A stretch of DNA of 64,000 nt from an uncultured Pelagibacteraceae bacterium (GCA_902634775.1 CACPLG010000002.1:1-64000), one strand, 5' to 3'; positions 55,389 to 64,000 are shown, numbered from the stretch's first letter. The notes: generated from the sequence alone by a model not told the origin. Program-made: numbers and translations.

Positions 55389-56243
55389 GTGGAAATTGTA
55401 ACGAAAATAACACCAATAATACTTGCATTAATAATGCTTGGATTGGGATTAGGTTTAAAACTCGAAGATTTTACAAGAGTATTTAAAACACCTAAAGATT
55501 TTATAGTTGGTTTTATTTCACAACTAATAATTCTTCCAATTGTTGCTTATCTATTAATTATAATTTTGAAAACACCTCCTGAAATCGCAATTGGAGTAAT
55601 GATTATTGCTGCAGCACCAGGAGGAGTTACTTCAAACGTTATGACTAAATTTGCTGACGGGGATGTTGCTCTATCAATTTCTTTAACGGCAATAATAAGT
55701 TTATTAAGTATATTTACAGTTCCTTTTATAATATTTACATCTGCTGATTTATTTGGAATTACTAATATTTCAGAAAATATATCAATGATTGGTATCGCAT
55801 TTAAAATGTTTTTAGTTGTTTCTGTGCCAGTTATATTAGGTATGATTATAAGAAAATTTGCAGAAAATTTTGTAGCTTCAAAAGTAGAAACATTTAACAA
55901 ACTTAATATTGTATTATTTGCAGTTTTTTTCTTTGCAGCGTTTTATGAAGAAAGAGAAAACTTAATAAATTTATTGAAACAAGCAGGTCTTATTGCTTTA
56001 ATCTTAAATGTGACAATGATGATAATTGCATATTATCTTGGTAAAATTTTTGCATCAGGATTTAAGCAACTTAAATGTATTGCTTTAGAATGTGGTTTGC
56101 AAAATGGGACTTTAGCATTGTTTGTTTCTACACAAATATTTGGATCTGATATATTGTATGCAATACCAACAGGTGCCTACGCACTTATAATGTATATAAC
56201 TGGGTTCACTTTTGTATTTTTACTAAGACGAACTACTAATTAA
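55389..56243 (+). CDS. Bile acid:sodium symporter (BASS) family transporter
   Basis: A 284-residue protein with about nine to ten membrane helices and the BASS signature near ALECGLQNGTLALF. These import organic anions with sodium. Start is GTG at 55389 (MEIVTKITPIILALIMLG); a TATTAT box just upstream suggests a near-leaderless message. It overlaps the convergent Ldh-family gene by 21 bases. Substrate unknown. Confidence 0.82.
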   Translation: MEIVTKITPIILALIMLGLGLGLKLEDFTRVFKTPKDFIVGFISQLIILPIVAYLLIIILKTPPEIAIGVMIIAAAPGGVTSNVMTKFADGDVALSISLTAIISLLSIFTVPFIIFTSADLFGITNISENISMIGIAFKMFLVVSVPVILGMIIRKFAENFVASKVETFNKLNIVLFAVFFFAAFYEERENLINLLKQAGLIALILNVTMMIIAYYLGKIFASGFKQLKCIALECGLQNGTLALFVSTQIFGSDILYAIPTGAYALIMYITGFTFVFLLRRTTN

Positions 56244-57242
56244 TTTTTCTAAATCTTTTTTTATTTCTTTTGGTAAGTTGATTTTCTTTTTGGAATTTTT
56301 TGAGAATCTTTTTGCCTTATTTTCCCCAGGATAAGAAATTGAGGCAAAACCTTTGACACGTGGAAGTTTTTTAATAATTTTAATATTTTCTTTTATTCTT
56401 TTAATATAATTTTTTCCAATAAAGATATTTGGTTTAATAGCTAAAAATAAATGACCAACATTTTGAGGTCCCCTAAAATCATCAAATGGATCTCTGACTT
56501 TCCCACCATGACCAGCCCCTGTCATTACTCCACTTAAAATATCAACCATCCAAGCTAAACCTGATCCTCTAAAACCTCCAATGGGAAGCTGAACCCCTTC
56601 TAAAGCTTTTTTAGCATTTATTGTGGGGTTTCCATTGTTATCTAAGGCAACACCAGCTGGAATTTTTTTACCAAGTCTAGCAGCAACTCTAATTATACCT
56701 CTATTAATCATTGAAACAGATGTGTCTAAAATAAATGGTACTTTTCCTCCTGATGGAGTTCCAAAACAAATTGGATTAGTTCCGAACAAAGTTTTTTTTG
56801 CGCCATAAGGTGCTATTGCAGGTGGAGCATTAGTAAAACACCAAACCATTAAATTTTTTTTTACTGCTTGTTCTACATAGTAGCCAGATAAACCATAATG
56901 ACCTGAATTTTTTACACCAACTAATCCAATACCTGTTTTTTTTGTACTCTTTATCAAAGTTTTAATCGCGGTATCTGCAGCAACAAAACCAATTGAATTG
57001 TTTGCATCAATAAATGATATCGAATTAGATATTTTCTTAATCTTAATTTTTGGTTTTGGATTAATGACTTTTTTCTTAATTCTTTCACAATACATTTTAA
57101 GTCTTGATATACCATGACCATATGCACCGACATATTCAGCATTTATTAAAGCATCCGCACTTATTGATGCATGAGAAAGATTTAATCCTCTTTTTCTCAA
57201 TATTTGGATTACAATTTTTTTTAGTTTTTTTCCATCAACCAT
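56223..57242 (-). CDS. Ldh-family oxidoreductase (malate/lactate/sulfolactate dehydrogenase type)
   Basis: A 339-residue NAD(P)-dependent dehydrogenase of the Ldh_2 family with YGHGISRLKMY, KNSGHYGLSGYYVEQAV, and FRGSGLAWMVDILSG blocks. Relatives include ComC and sulfolactate dehydrogenases. The sulfonate-rich neighbourhood hints at that, but malate, lactate or ureidoglycolate is possible. Its start overlaps the end of the PQQ gene by 22 bases. Confidence 0.85.
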   Translation of the reverse strand: MVDGKKLKKIVIQILRKRGLNLSHASISADALINAEYVGAYGHGISRLKMYCERIKKKVINPKPKIKIKKISNSISFIDANNSIGFVAADTAIKTLIKSTKKTGIGLVGVKNSGHYGLSGYYVEQAVKKNLMVWCFTNAPPAIAPYGAKKTLFGTNPICFGTPSGGKVPFILDTSVSMINRGIIRVAARLGKKIPAGVALDNNGNPTINAKKALEGVQLPIGGFRGSGLAWMVDILSGVMTGAGHGGKVRDPFDDFRGPQNVGHLFLAIKPNIFIGKNYIKRIKENIKIIKKLPRVKGFASISYPGENKAKRFSKNSKKKINLPKEIKKDLEKLISSSS

Positions 57243-58282
57243 AAACCGTCCTTACTAAGAAAATAAATCTTTCCGTTGACGGGATGAACCTGAATATCTC
57301 TAATTCTTCCAATTTGATTTTGAAATATAATTTTTTCTCGCACATTTTTTGTGTCAGAAAAATCAAGCTTTCTCAAAGACATATCTTTTAAAGATGTAAC
57401 TAATGCTTGACCATTCCATTCTTTAAATTCATTACCTTTATAAATTGTTATTGCACTTGTTGCAATTGATGGAACCCAATATTTAATAGCTTTTGTGTAA
57501 CCTGGCATCCATTTTGGTCCTATCTTAGTTCCACTATAATTTGTTCCACCCCAACCTAATATTTTCCATCCGTAATTTTCACCCTTTTTGATTTCTCCAA
57601 ACCAATCTCCACCTTTTGCTCCATGATTACTTGCATAAACTTTTTTATCAAAAGGAGATATTGTTAATCCTTGTGGGTTTCTTACACCAATTTGAAATAT
57701 TTCTGGCAACCAATCTTTTTTATCAATAAATTTTGGATTATCTTTTGGAATACTTCCGTCTAATTTAATCCTTATAATACTTCCAGGATGTTGAGTTGGA
57801 TCTTGTGCTATCATTCCTTGTCCTCTTTCACCAACTGATGCAAAAAGAAATTCATCTTTAACTGCTAGTCTTGAACCAAAATGATAACCTGAGTTTATAG
57901 GTGGTTGAGCAACAAATATGTTATCAAATTTTAATTCACCTTTATCTAAATTTGCTCTTGCGATGGAAGTAGTCGATTTAAATTTTCCGTGATCTTCAGA
58001 GTAACTTACATATACAATATTATCTTTATATAGAATATCTAACAAACCTCCCTGACCATCTTCTAAAATTTTTAAATTATGATTTACTTCTGAATTATTG
58101 CCAGTGTTTAGATTTATTAATTTAATTTTTCCTGACTTTTCAGTAATTAATAATTCTTTACTAGAAACAAAAGTTGAGCCCCAAGGAGCATCTAAATCTG
58201 TGATTTTGCTAATTCTAAATTCTTTTGCTTCAGCTGATACTGAAAATATAAATAAAAAAAGAATTATCCCTTTCCACGCCAT
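57221..58282 (-). CDS. PQQ-dependent sugar dehydrogenase-like beta-propeller protein
   Basis: A 353-residue exported protein with a signal peptide (about residues 4-18, ending AEAKE). The rest is a six-blade propeller of the soluble aldose dehydrogenase family with GERGQGMIAQDPTQHPGSI, GVRNPQGLT, and NHGAKGGDW (metal or PQQ region). The role could be sugar oxidation, but no pqq genes are seen here. It overlaps tauC by 19 bases. Confidence 0.85.
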   Translation of the reverse strand: MAWKGIILFLFIFSVSAEAKEFRISKITDLDAPWGSTFVSSKELLITEKSGKIKLINLNTGNNSEVNHNLKILEDGQGGLLDILYKDNIVYVSYSEDHGKFKSTTSIARANLDKGELKFDNIFVAQPPINSGYHFGSRLAVKDEFLFASVGERGQGMIAQDPTQHPGSIIRIKLDGSIPKDNPKFIDKKDWLPEIFQIGVRNPQGLTISPFDKKVYASNHGAKGGDWFGEIKKGENYGWKILGWGGTNYSGTKIGPKWMPGYTKAIKYWVPSIATSAITIYKGNEFKEWNGQALVTSLKDMSLRKLDFSDTKNVREKIIFQNQIGRIRDIQVHPVNGKIYFLSKDGLWLMEKN

Positions 58283-60189
58283 GGAATAGTTTTATCTATT
58301 ATTTTTCTTAATGTAACGTCGAATAAAAGTCCCAGCATACCCATAATGAAAATAGTTATCCAAATAACCTCATATTGGAAATATTTTTTTGCGACATTTT
58401 CAACAAATCCTATTCCTGTAGTACCTGCTAAAAATTCTGCTGCAACAAGTGTTCCCCAGCACATTCCAACTGCAACTCTAATCCCTGTAAGAATTTCTGG
58501 TAAAGAGTTTGGAAAAATTACATATCTTAAAATTTGTTTTTTAGATGCACCAAGTGAATGAGCTGCATGAATTTTAGAAAGTTGAGTTCCAGATGCACCA
58601 GCTCTTGCAGAAATAATCATTATTGATAAAGAGACCATAAATAATAAAAATACTTTTCCAGTATTATCGATACCTAGAACTGAAATAATTAAAGGAGCCC
58701 ATGCTAATGGTGGCACAGGTCTGTAAAGTTCAATTAAAGGATCAAAGAAACCTTTAGCAAATCTATTTAAGCCCATAAACAATCCCAAAGGAACACCAAT
58801 CAGAATTCCAAAGATAAGTCCTAAAAATACTCTTAAAAATGAATCCCAAATATGTCCATAAGGAACTGGAATTTTAAATAATTTAAAATCTCCTGTGACA
58901 ACTTTTAAAACTTTCCCCTTAAAATTTTGTTCAACAACACCGTCCTTAGTATGTATCGGATATTCTCCTGGGAGAATATCAGCAATCCAATCTGGTAAAA
59001 TAAATCCAACTATTTTACTAACATCCATCATATCAATCCAAAGTAGAGGGATATTCTTGTAACCAACACTTGGTTTAGACATTAATATAAACTTGTTTAA
59101 TGTATCAGAAGGTTTTGGTAGCCATCTTCCAGACCCTTGTTCTGAACAACTAGTACCACTAGAAATAATCGTTCCCGCTGGAAATAAGAACATATCCACC
59201 AGTCTTAAACCACCTTGTTCAGACTTTTGAACATTATCAAATTCAATAATTGCATTTTGCATTTCATTTAAAGCATTAGGCGGGTAAATACTTGCATACT
59301 CAATTCTTCTTGCAATTTTTACAATATCTTTAGCATAAGTAGACGCTACTTCCCCAGTATCATCTAAACCACTTCTGTATTCTTTAATTTTATCTTTTAA
59401 TTCCTTAATTGAATTTTTGAACTGTGGATTGTGATTTCTTAATTTAAAAAACTTATCGCTTATAATCTCAAGTTCTTTTGCAGCAGCATCAAATTTAAGA
59501 CCTTTGCTAGTAGCAGGGACTAAAGGAACTTCAATGGTATTCTCTATTGATCCAGTTCCTGATTGAACTTTTGTAATACCCCAATTACCTTGTTCAGATA
59601 CTGCTCTTTGTCTTTCATTTCTTTCTTCATCCGTTTCATAAGGATATTCTTTCTTTTTAAAGTTTGCCGTTAAAAGTCTTAATTCTTCAGTCATTTCTTT
59701 TAACTTAATTTTTGTATCTGTTTCCACTAAATTATCGTTTGTTAATAACGGAATTAGTTGTTTAGTTTTACTGACAAAACCAACTAAAATTGTTTTTTGT
59801 TGAGTGTTTAAATCCGGAGAACTTTGTATTTCGTTAGTAATTAATTGAAGATTTTTATTTTCAATCTTGATTATTGATGTACTTTTGAATTCTCTTTCCT
59901 CTATTGGAAATTGATATTTCAATCCTAAAAGAGACTCATTTACTTTTGCTACCTGACATAATTCATTTGCAGATTTCGGATAAAATCCTTTGGCGATATC
60001 CCAAGAGTAATATAACCAAACTAATAATATTGCACCACTTCCAACAATTATCCAATGCGTTCCACCTTTTGCTCTTTCAGGGTTACCAAATACAGCATCA
60101 ACTTTTTCTGTCTTTATTAATCTTCTTCCATAAAGAATACATCCGACAATCGATACTAGGATTGATATTGTAATAAATTGGGTAAACAT
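58264..60189 (-). CDS. tauC: TauC-like ABC permease with a very large N-terminal extracytoplasmic region
   Basis: A 641-residue permease. The ordinary TauC/SsuC permease is about 250 residues; here it is only the last 200 or so, with the EAA loop HAAHSLGASKKQILR near residue 560. Before that come two membrane helices (about residues 5-25 and 46-65) and roughly 370 residues of mostly soluble, helix-rich sequence. It is directly downstream of tauB. The long extension may help recognise the binding protein or substrate; that is inference. Confidence 0.88.
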   Translation of the reverse strand: MFTQFITISILVSIVGCILYGRRLIKTEKVDAVFGNPERAKGGTHWIIVGSGAILLVWLYYSWDIAKGFYPKSANELCQVAKVNESLLGLKYQFPIEEREFKSTSIIKIENKNLQLITNEIQSSPDLNTQQKTILVGFVSKTKQLIPLLTNDNLVETDTKIKLKEMTEELRLLTANFKKKEYPYETDEERNERQRAVSEQGNWGITKVQSGTGSIENTIEVPLVPATSKGLKFDAAAKELEIISDKFFKLRNHNPQFKNSIKELKDKIKEYRSGLDDTGEVASTYAKDIVKIARRIEYASIYPPNALNEMQNAIIEFDNVQKSEQGGLRLVDMFLFPAGTIISSGTSCSEQGSGRWLPKPSDTLNKFILMSKPSVGYKNIPLLWIDMMDVSKIVGFILPDWIADILPGEYPIHTKDGVVEQNFKGKVLKVVTGDFKLFKIPVPYGHIWDSFLRVFLGLIFGILIGVPLGLFMGLNRFAKGFFDPLIELYRPVPPLAWAPLIISVLGIDNTGKVFLLFMVSLSIMIISARAGASGTQLSKIHAAHSLGASKKQILRYVIFPNSLPEILTGIRVAVGMCWGTLVAAEFLAGTTGIGFVENVAKKYFQYEVIWITIFIMGMLGLLFDVTLRKIIDKTIPWRGKG

Positions 60190-60987
60190 TTAATTATCTT
60201 TCCCCATTATTTCTTCTTCCATGTTCCATATCATGGTTAGTATTTCTTCTCTTTTTGATGAAAATTCTGTATTTTTTTTGATTTCCCTTAAGTCTTCTTC
60301 TAAACCCATTTTAGCAAATGGAAGTTTATATTCCTTATGAATTCTTCCTGGCCTTGGAGCCATTACATATAATCTTTCACCTAATAATAAAGCTTCTTCA
60401 ACTGAGTGGGTAATTAAAATAATTGTCTTTCCAGTTTCTTTCCAAATTTTTAACACAAGAGACTGCATCTTCTCTCTTGTTAAAGCATCTAATGCACCTA
60501 AAGGTTCATCCATTAAAATTAAATCAGGATCATTAATCAAACATCTAGCAAGCGCTACTCTTTGTTGCATACCACCTGATAATTGGTAAGTAGGAGTATT
60601 CCCGAAACCTTTTAGACCGACTATTTCTAACCACTCATCAACTTTTTTTTGTGTTTCACCTGGATCTTTTTTCTTCATTCTTAATCCAAAGTTGACGTTT
60701 TCAGAAACAGTTAACCATTCAAATAAAGCTCCCTGTTGAAATACCATTCCTCTATCAACTCCAGGACCATTAATTTCATTTGAACCTAAAGTAATAGTTC
60801 CTGATGTAGGTCTAATAAAACCAGCTGCAATATTTAGTAAAGTTGTTTTTCCACATCCTGAAGGACCAAGTACTGTTAACAGCTCACCCTTTTTGATTGT
60901 GAAATTTAAATCTTTTAATGCATGAACCGTTTCTCCTTTAGGAGATTTAAAGATCATATTTAAATTTTGAGAAACTAAATCACTCAT
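60190..60987 (-). CDS. tauB: TauB-like ABC transporter ATPase
   Basis: A 265-residue nitrate/sulfonate/taurine-class ATPase. Walker A is GPSGCGKTT (residues 41-49), signature LSGGMQQRV, Walker B LILMDEPLGALD, and H-loop TH in ILITHSVEEALLL. It pairs with the TauC-like permease one base downstream and is separated from tauA by a hairpin. Confidence 0.94.
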   Translation of the reverse strand: MSDLVSQNLNMIFKSPKGETVHALKDLNFTIKKGELLTVLGPSGCGKTTLLNIAAGFIRPTSGTITLGSNEINGPGVDRGMVFQQGALFEWLTVSENVNFGLRMKKKDPGETQKKVDEWLEIVGLKGFGNTPTYQLSGGMQQRVALARCLINDPDLILMDEPLGALDALTREKMQSLVLKIWKETGKTIILITHSVEEALLLGERLYVMAPRPGRIHKEYKLPFAKMGLEEDLREIKKNTEFSSKREEILTMIWNMEEEIMGKDN

Positions 60988-61012
60988 AACAAGACCTTAC
61001 ATTAAAATTTGT

Positions 61013-61053
61013 GCAAAAAAAATAGGCACCAATTAAAAAAATTGGCGCCTATT
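61013..61053 (-). terminator. Intercistronic hairpin with U-tract between tauA and tauB
   Basis: Arms 61021-61034 and 61040-61053 form a 14-bp stem in the minus-strand RNA, with one G-U pair, around a short T-rich loop, followed by a run of U (from the A-run at 61015-61022). This is an intrinsic terminator or attenuator oriented after tauA, likely giving more binding protein than transporter. Confidence 0.8.
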
Positions 61054-61074
61054 TAATTCTATTTTACCTTTAGA

Positions 61075-62016
61075 TTATAAAGGTAAGAAACTAGTGTCTA
61101 CGTTTCCTCTTGGTGTTCCCATTCCTTTTAAGAATGCATCAAGATTTCCTTTAGTCATAGATTGCTTAGTTTCTGATGGTGTTAAGAATTTGAAACCACT
61201 TAAAGTTTCTTTCATATCACCAACTTTCATTTCAGAAGCCTTAGACATTGAATTCATGTCGCTTTTGCCAGCTCTGTATCTGTCATTAGCTTCATGAGTT
61301 ACTTCTATAAAAGTTCTAAGCATTCCAGGATTTTCTTTCATGAACTTAGTAGTTACTGAAGTAATATCTATACCTAGGATACCAGCATCTCTTGCTTCTT
61401 GAACTGTAAGTAATCTTGTTCCAACAGCTGTTGCAGCTTTAATTGAATTACCACCAAATAAACATGCCATTACAACATCACCACTTACTAATGCAGCAGC
61501 ACCTTCTTCAGGGTCCATTTGAATAATATCCATTTTTTTTCTGTCTGCGCCAACAACTTTCATACTTTCATCAAAAACGTATTCAGCCATTGTTCCTAGT
61601 GGTACAGCAACTTTTTTACCTTCAAGTTCAGTAGCATTAGCTTTTGTAATTCCTGAAGCATTTGAAGTTACACAAGTTGTTCCACCCATTCCATATTCCA
61701 TAGCTATATCTACAAGTTTGATAGGTGCTTTAGATTTAACTGCGTTTATGAAAGGTACTAAACCTTGTGAGTAAGAAATATCGATGTCTCCCGCTAACAT
61801 AGCGTCAGTCATTGCTCCACCGTTTGTGAAGTTAGTCCACTTAACTGGTACACCTAAAGCTTTAGCAAAATTTTTCTTCTGCATGTCTTCTAGGTTTGGA
61901 CTAGGCCATTCTAAAAAGTAAGCAACTCTAACTTCTTTTGCAGCTGAATTAGCTACTGAAATAGTTAAGTTAAGAGCCAAGATACTTCCAAGAATAAAAC
62001 TTAGTATTTTTCTCAT
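61075..62016 (-). CDS. tauA: TauA-like periplasmic taurine/nitrate-type substrate-binding protein
   Basis: A 313-residue periplasmic binding protein with a signal peptide (about residues 1-24, ending SVANSAAK) and the ABC-type pattern of the TauA/SsuA/NrtA group (EVRVAYFLEWPSP, GDIDISYSQGLVPFINA, GKKVAVPLGTMAEY). TauA is abundant in SAR11 proteomes. Taurine is likely but not proven. An AAGGAGAGG before the start gives strong translation. Confidence 0.88.
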   Translation of the reverse strand: MRKILSFILGSILALNLTISVANSAAKEVRVAYFLEWPSPNLEDMQKKNFAKALGVPVKWTNFTNGGAMTDAMLAGDIDISYSQGLVPFINAVKSKAPIKLVDIAMEYGMGGTTCVTSNASGITKANATELEGKKVAVPLGTMAEYVFDESMKVVGADRKKMDIIQMDPEEGAAALVSGDVVMACLFGGNSIKAATAVGTRLLTVQEARDAGILGIDITSVTTKFMKENPGMLRTFIEVTHEANDRYRAGKSDMNSMSKASEMKVGDMKETLSGFKFLTPSETKQSMTKGNLDAFLKGMGTPRGNVDTSFLPL

Positions 62017-62136
62017 TTATTCCTCTCCTTATTTAAATTTATAACCAGTATTTAAGTTGAAAATAGACCAGAAGTAAATGAAGTTGTTAACAGGAATGGG
62101 TGTCAAAATAGACTATTCAATTTTTGGTTGTACTGC

Positions 62137-62142
62137 TATAAT
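62137..62142 (+). promoter_or_regulatory. Predicted -10 box upstream of the aminotransferase
   Basis: A perfect TATAAT lies 54 bases before the ATG at 62197, within the 180-base divergent gap to tauA. A perfect 16-bp AT palindrome (62156-62171) follows it. No clear -35 box is seen. The gap holds no gene. Confidence 0.5.
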
Positions 62143-62155
62143 AGATTTTTATAGT

Positions 62156-62171
62156 TAATTAATATTAATTA
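62156..62171. repeat. Perfect AT palindrome in the tauA/aminotransferase gap
   Basis: TAATTAATATTAATTA is its own reverse complement over 16 bases, 25 bases before the aminotransferase start. It could be an operator for the divergent pair or simply AT-rich sequence. Confidence 0.4.
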
Positions 62172-62196
62172 GTCTAAATATTATGAATAGAAAAAA

Positions 62197-63537
62197 ATGA
62201 GCCAAAAACCTTCAATACCAAATTCGCTTAACGAACATTGGATGCCATTTACATCCAACAAAGATTTTAAAGAGAGACCAAGATTAATTACTGAAGCTAA
62301 AGGTGTTTATCTTAAAAACCACGAAGGAAATACTCAAATAGATGCAAGCTCTGGACTTTTTTGTAATCCACTTGGTCATGGTCGAATGGAAATTATTGAT
62401 GCAATTACAAATCAATTAAAAACATTAGATTATGCTCAACCTTTTCAACAAGGTTTTGGTGGATCTTTTGAATTAGCAACTAGAATTTCAAAACACACTC
62501 CAGGAAACTTAAATAGAATTTTTTATACAATTTGTGGATCTACTGCTGTAGAGACTGCAATTAAAATTAGTGTAGCTTATCATAAAGCAAGAGGTGAAGG
62601 TCAAAGATTTAGATTTGTAGGAAGAGAAAGAGCTTACCATGGTATGAATATTGGGGCTACTTCTGTAGGCGGTATGATTAATAACGTTAAAGCATATGCA
62701 AGTGTCTTGATGCCAGGTGTAGTTCACATGAGACATACACATTTAGACGAACATAAATTTGTATCTGGTCAACCAGAAACTGGTGCAGATATAGCAAATG
62801 ACTTAGAAAGAATTTGTACAAACTTTGGATCGGAAAATATTGCAGCATGTATTGTTGAACCAATTGCAGGTTCAACAGGGACACTTGTTCCTCCAGTTGG
62901 ATACTTACAAAGATTAAGAGAACTTTGTGATAAACATAATATTCTTTTAATTTTTGATGAAGTAATAACTGGATGGGGTAGAACAGGTTCTGCTTTTGGC
63001 GCACAAGAATTTGGTGTTACTCCAGATATCATGACAATGGCAAAAGCAACAACTAATGGAATTGTTCCATTTGGTGTTGTTGCATGCAAAGAAGAAATTT
63101 ATGATGCTGTTGTAGACGCGGCACCTAAAGGTGCAGTAGAATTATTTCATGGATATACATATTCAGGAATTCCTGTATCTGTAGCTGCTGCTTTAGCAGT
63201 ACAAGATATTTTTGAAAAAGAAGACATTTTTAAAAGAGCAAAAGAATTAAGCCCATACTTTCAAGAAGGATTATTTTCACTAAAAGATATTGATGTAGTT
63301 GAAAATATAAGAGGATATGGAATGATGGGTGGAATTGATATTAAGATGGATGGAAAACCAGGTAAAGCAGGACTAGCAACTTTCAAACATTGTTATGATG
63401 CTGGAGTTAATTTCAAAGCTACAGGTGATGCGCTTATTATTGCACCTATGTTTATATGTGAAAAAAAACATATTGATGAAATAATCGAAAAATTAAGAAC
63501 TGGAATTACTAACTACAGTAAAAGTAAAAAGAATTAA
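62197..63537 (+). CDS. tpa: Taurine/beta-alanine:pyruvate aminotransferase (Tpa-like)
   Basis: A 446-residue class III omega-aminotransferase with the PLP lysine at residue 283 (MAKATTNG), the DEVITGWGRTG motif and the early NEHWMPF and SSGLFCNPLGHG blocks. It transfers amino groups from an omega-amino compound to pyruvate, giving alanine. Placement between a TauABC-like importer and ald points to taurine (as Tpa, giving sulfoacetaldehyde); beta-alanine is the alternative. Divergent from tauA. Confidence 0.88.
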   Translation: MSQKPSIPNSLNEHWMPFTSNKDFKERPRLITEAKGVYLKNHEGNTQIDASSGLFCNPLGHGRMEIIDAITNQLKTLDYAQPFQQGFGGSFELATRISKHTPGNLNRIFYTICGSTAVETAIKISVAYHKARGEGQRFRFVGRERAYHGMNIGATSVGGMINNVKAYASVLMPGVVHMRHTHLDEHKFVSGQPETGADIANDLERICTNFGSENIAACIVEPIAGSTGTLVPPVGYLQRLRELCDKHNILLIFDEVITGWGRTGSAFGAQEFGVTPDIMTMAKATTNGIVPFGVVACKEEIYDAVVDAAPKGAVELFHGYTYSGIPVSVAAALAVQDIFEKEDIFKRAKELSPYFQEGLFSLKDIDVVENIRGYGMMGGIDIKMDGKPGKAGLATFKHCYDAGVNFKATGDALIIAPMFICEKKHIDEIIEKLRTGITNYSKSKKN

Positions 63538-63545
63538 TTTTCTTT

Positions 63546-64000
63546 ATGAAAATTGGTGTCCCCAAAGAAATAAAACCACAAGAAAATAGAATAGGATTAA
63601 CGCCTGAAAGTGTAAAAACTTTAGTAGGTGAGGGTCATGAAGTTTTAGTTGAGAATAATAGTGGATTTGAAGCTGGTTTTGATAACGATCAATACTCTAA
63701 AGCTGGTGCAAAAATTGTAAAAACAGCTGGTGATATTTTTAACGATGCAGACATAATAGTAAAAGTAAAAGAGCCTCAAAAAGCTGAAGTAGATATGTTA
63801 AGAGAAAATCAAATTCTTTATACTTATCTTCATTTAGCAGCCGCAAAAGAACTTACTGAAGGATTGATTAAATCTAAAAGCATCAATATTGCTTATGAAA
63901 CCGTTACAGATGATAATGGCAGACTTCCGTTACTTGCTCCAATGAGTGCAGTTGCGGGTCGTATGTCAGTTCAAGCTGGAGCCCATTGTTTAGAAAAAAA
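63546..64000 (+). CDS. ald: Alanine dehydrogenase (partial, cut by window end)
   Basis: The ATG at 63546 opens an unbroken frame of 151 codons, reading MKIGVPKEIKPQENRIGLTP, with KVKEPQ (substrate lysine) near residue 75 and NIAYETV near 112. This is the N-terminal part of alanine dehydrogenase, which regenerates pyruvate from alanine made by the aminotransferase while releasing ammonium. PntAA shares the start but here the Ald-like motifs and context agree better. The start lies 9 bases after tpa. Confidence 0.9.
   Translation, partial: MKIGVPKEIKPQENRIGLTPESVKTLVGEGHEVLVENNSGFEAGFDNDQYSKAGAKIVKTAGDIFNDADIIVKVKEPQKAEVDMLRENQILYTYLHLAAAKELTEGLIKSKSINIAYETVTDDNGRLPLLAPMSAVAGRMSVQAGAHCLEK

Noticed and set aside
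55321-55428. N-terminal extension of the phosphate acyltransferase
   Set aside because: It overlaps the divergent BASS symporter start and shows no homology; ATG 55320 fits.
62017-62196. Possible riboswitch in the tauA/aminotransferase gap
   Set aside because: No glycine, SAM or other known aptamer core seen; only a -10 box and an AT palindrome.
1-64000. CRISPR arrays, insertion sequences and prophage genes
   Set aside because: No direct repeats with regular spacing, no transposase, integrase or phage structural genes seen in either strand.

Overview
The window is a gene-dense, very AT-rich stretch of an alphaproteobacterial chromosome, almost certainly a SAR11 (Pelagibacterales) bacterium. 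The evidence is the strong A/T bias at codon level, gaps that are mostly under 100 bases (the longest about 185), overlapping starts and stops, and alphaproteobacterial neighbourhoods: lptF/pepA, purMN/DUF2066/hdaA, NDUFA12/DUF2155/accCB/aroQ, and iscR-sufBCDSU-sufT-sufA. The SAR11 label is an inference from content and style. I see no tRNA, rRNA, insertion sequence, prophage or CRISPR array.

Layout. 1-8763: lptF (cut by the window edge), pepA, ndk, purNM, DUF2066, hdaA, aspS and an orphan TSCPD protein resembling the C-terminus of class II ribonucleotide reductase. 8874-22673: NDUFA12, DUF2155, accCB, aroQ, thiSG, an RNase E/G without a visible zinc-link motif, PBP1A, prfB with a programmed +1 frameshift, an AsmA-like gene broken by one in-frame TAG, tyrS and anmK. 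22670-29836: a hydrolase, then the whole SUF iron-sulfur operon headed by iscR, with a near-perfect type 1 IscR box on its promoter. 29837-44966: glnA, YbaK, two EamA transporters, a glycosyltransferase, two aldehyde dehydrogenases (one with a lysine-rich N-terminal extension and a DUF779 partner), CcdA, methyltransferases, a TauD-family dioxygenase, a HisN-like phosphatase, an epimerase, an SMR-like protein lacking the key glutamate, and an FkbM methyltransferase. 44967-47372: a run of seven small genes on the minus strand, partly DUF1330 and NTF2-like. 47449-53102: cysE-cysK preceded by a 38-residue peptide with 12 cysteines, an ETHE1-like persulfide dioxygenase, a 1-Cys peroxiredoxin, and an alternative oxidase-cupredoxin-DUF4396 cassette. 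53099-64000: a probable organosulfonate region with an HpsN/HisD-family dehydrogenase, a Pta-type acyltransferase, a BASS symporter, an Ldh/ComC-family dehydrogenase, a PQQ-type sugar dehydrogenase, a TauABC-like importer with a giant permease, a taurine/beta-alanine:pyruvate aminotransferase and the start of ald.

How it works together. Sulfur is a recurring theme: cysteine synthesis, persulfide handling, Fe-S assembly under IscR, and taurine-type uptake followed by transamination and alanine recycling. The most striking item is the cysteine-rich micro-ORF ahead of cysE (49059-49175). It ends in four consecutive Cys codons and its predicted start lies at or near the transcript's 5' end, so it may be a cysteine-sensing leader peptide, or else a tiny metallothionein. 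Other items worth a second look are the RF2 frameshift, the nonsense-interrupted AsmA-like gene, the glutamate-less SMR protein, a parS-like palindrome at 33759-33774, the oversized TauC, and the tauA/tauB intercistronic hairpin.
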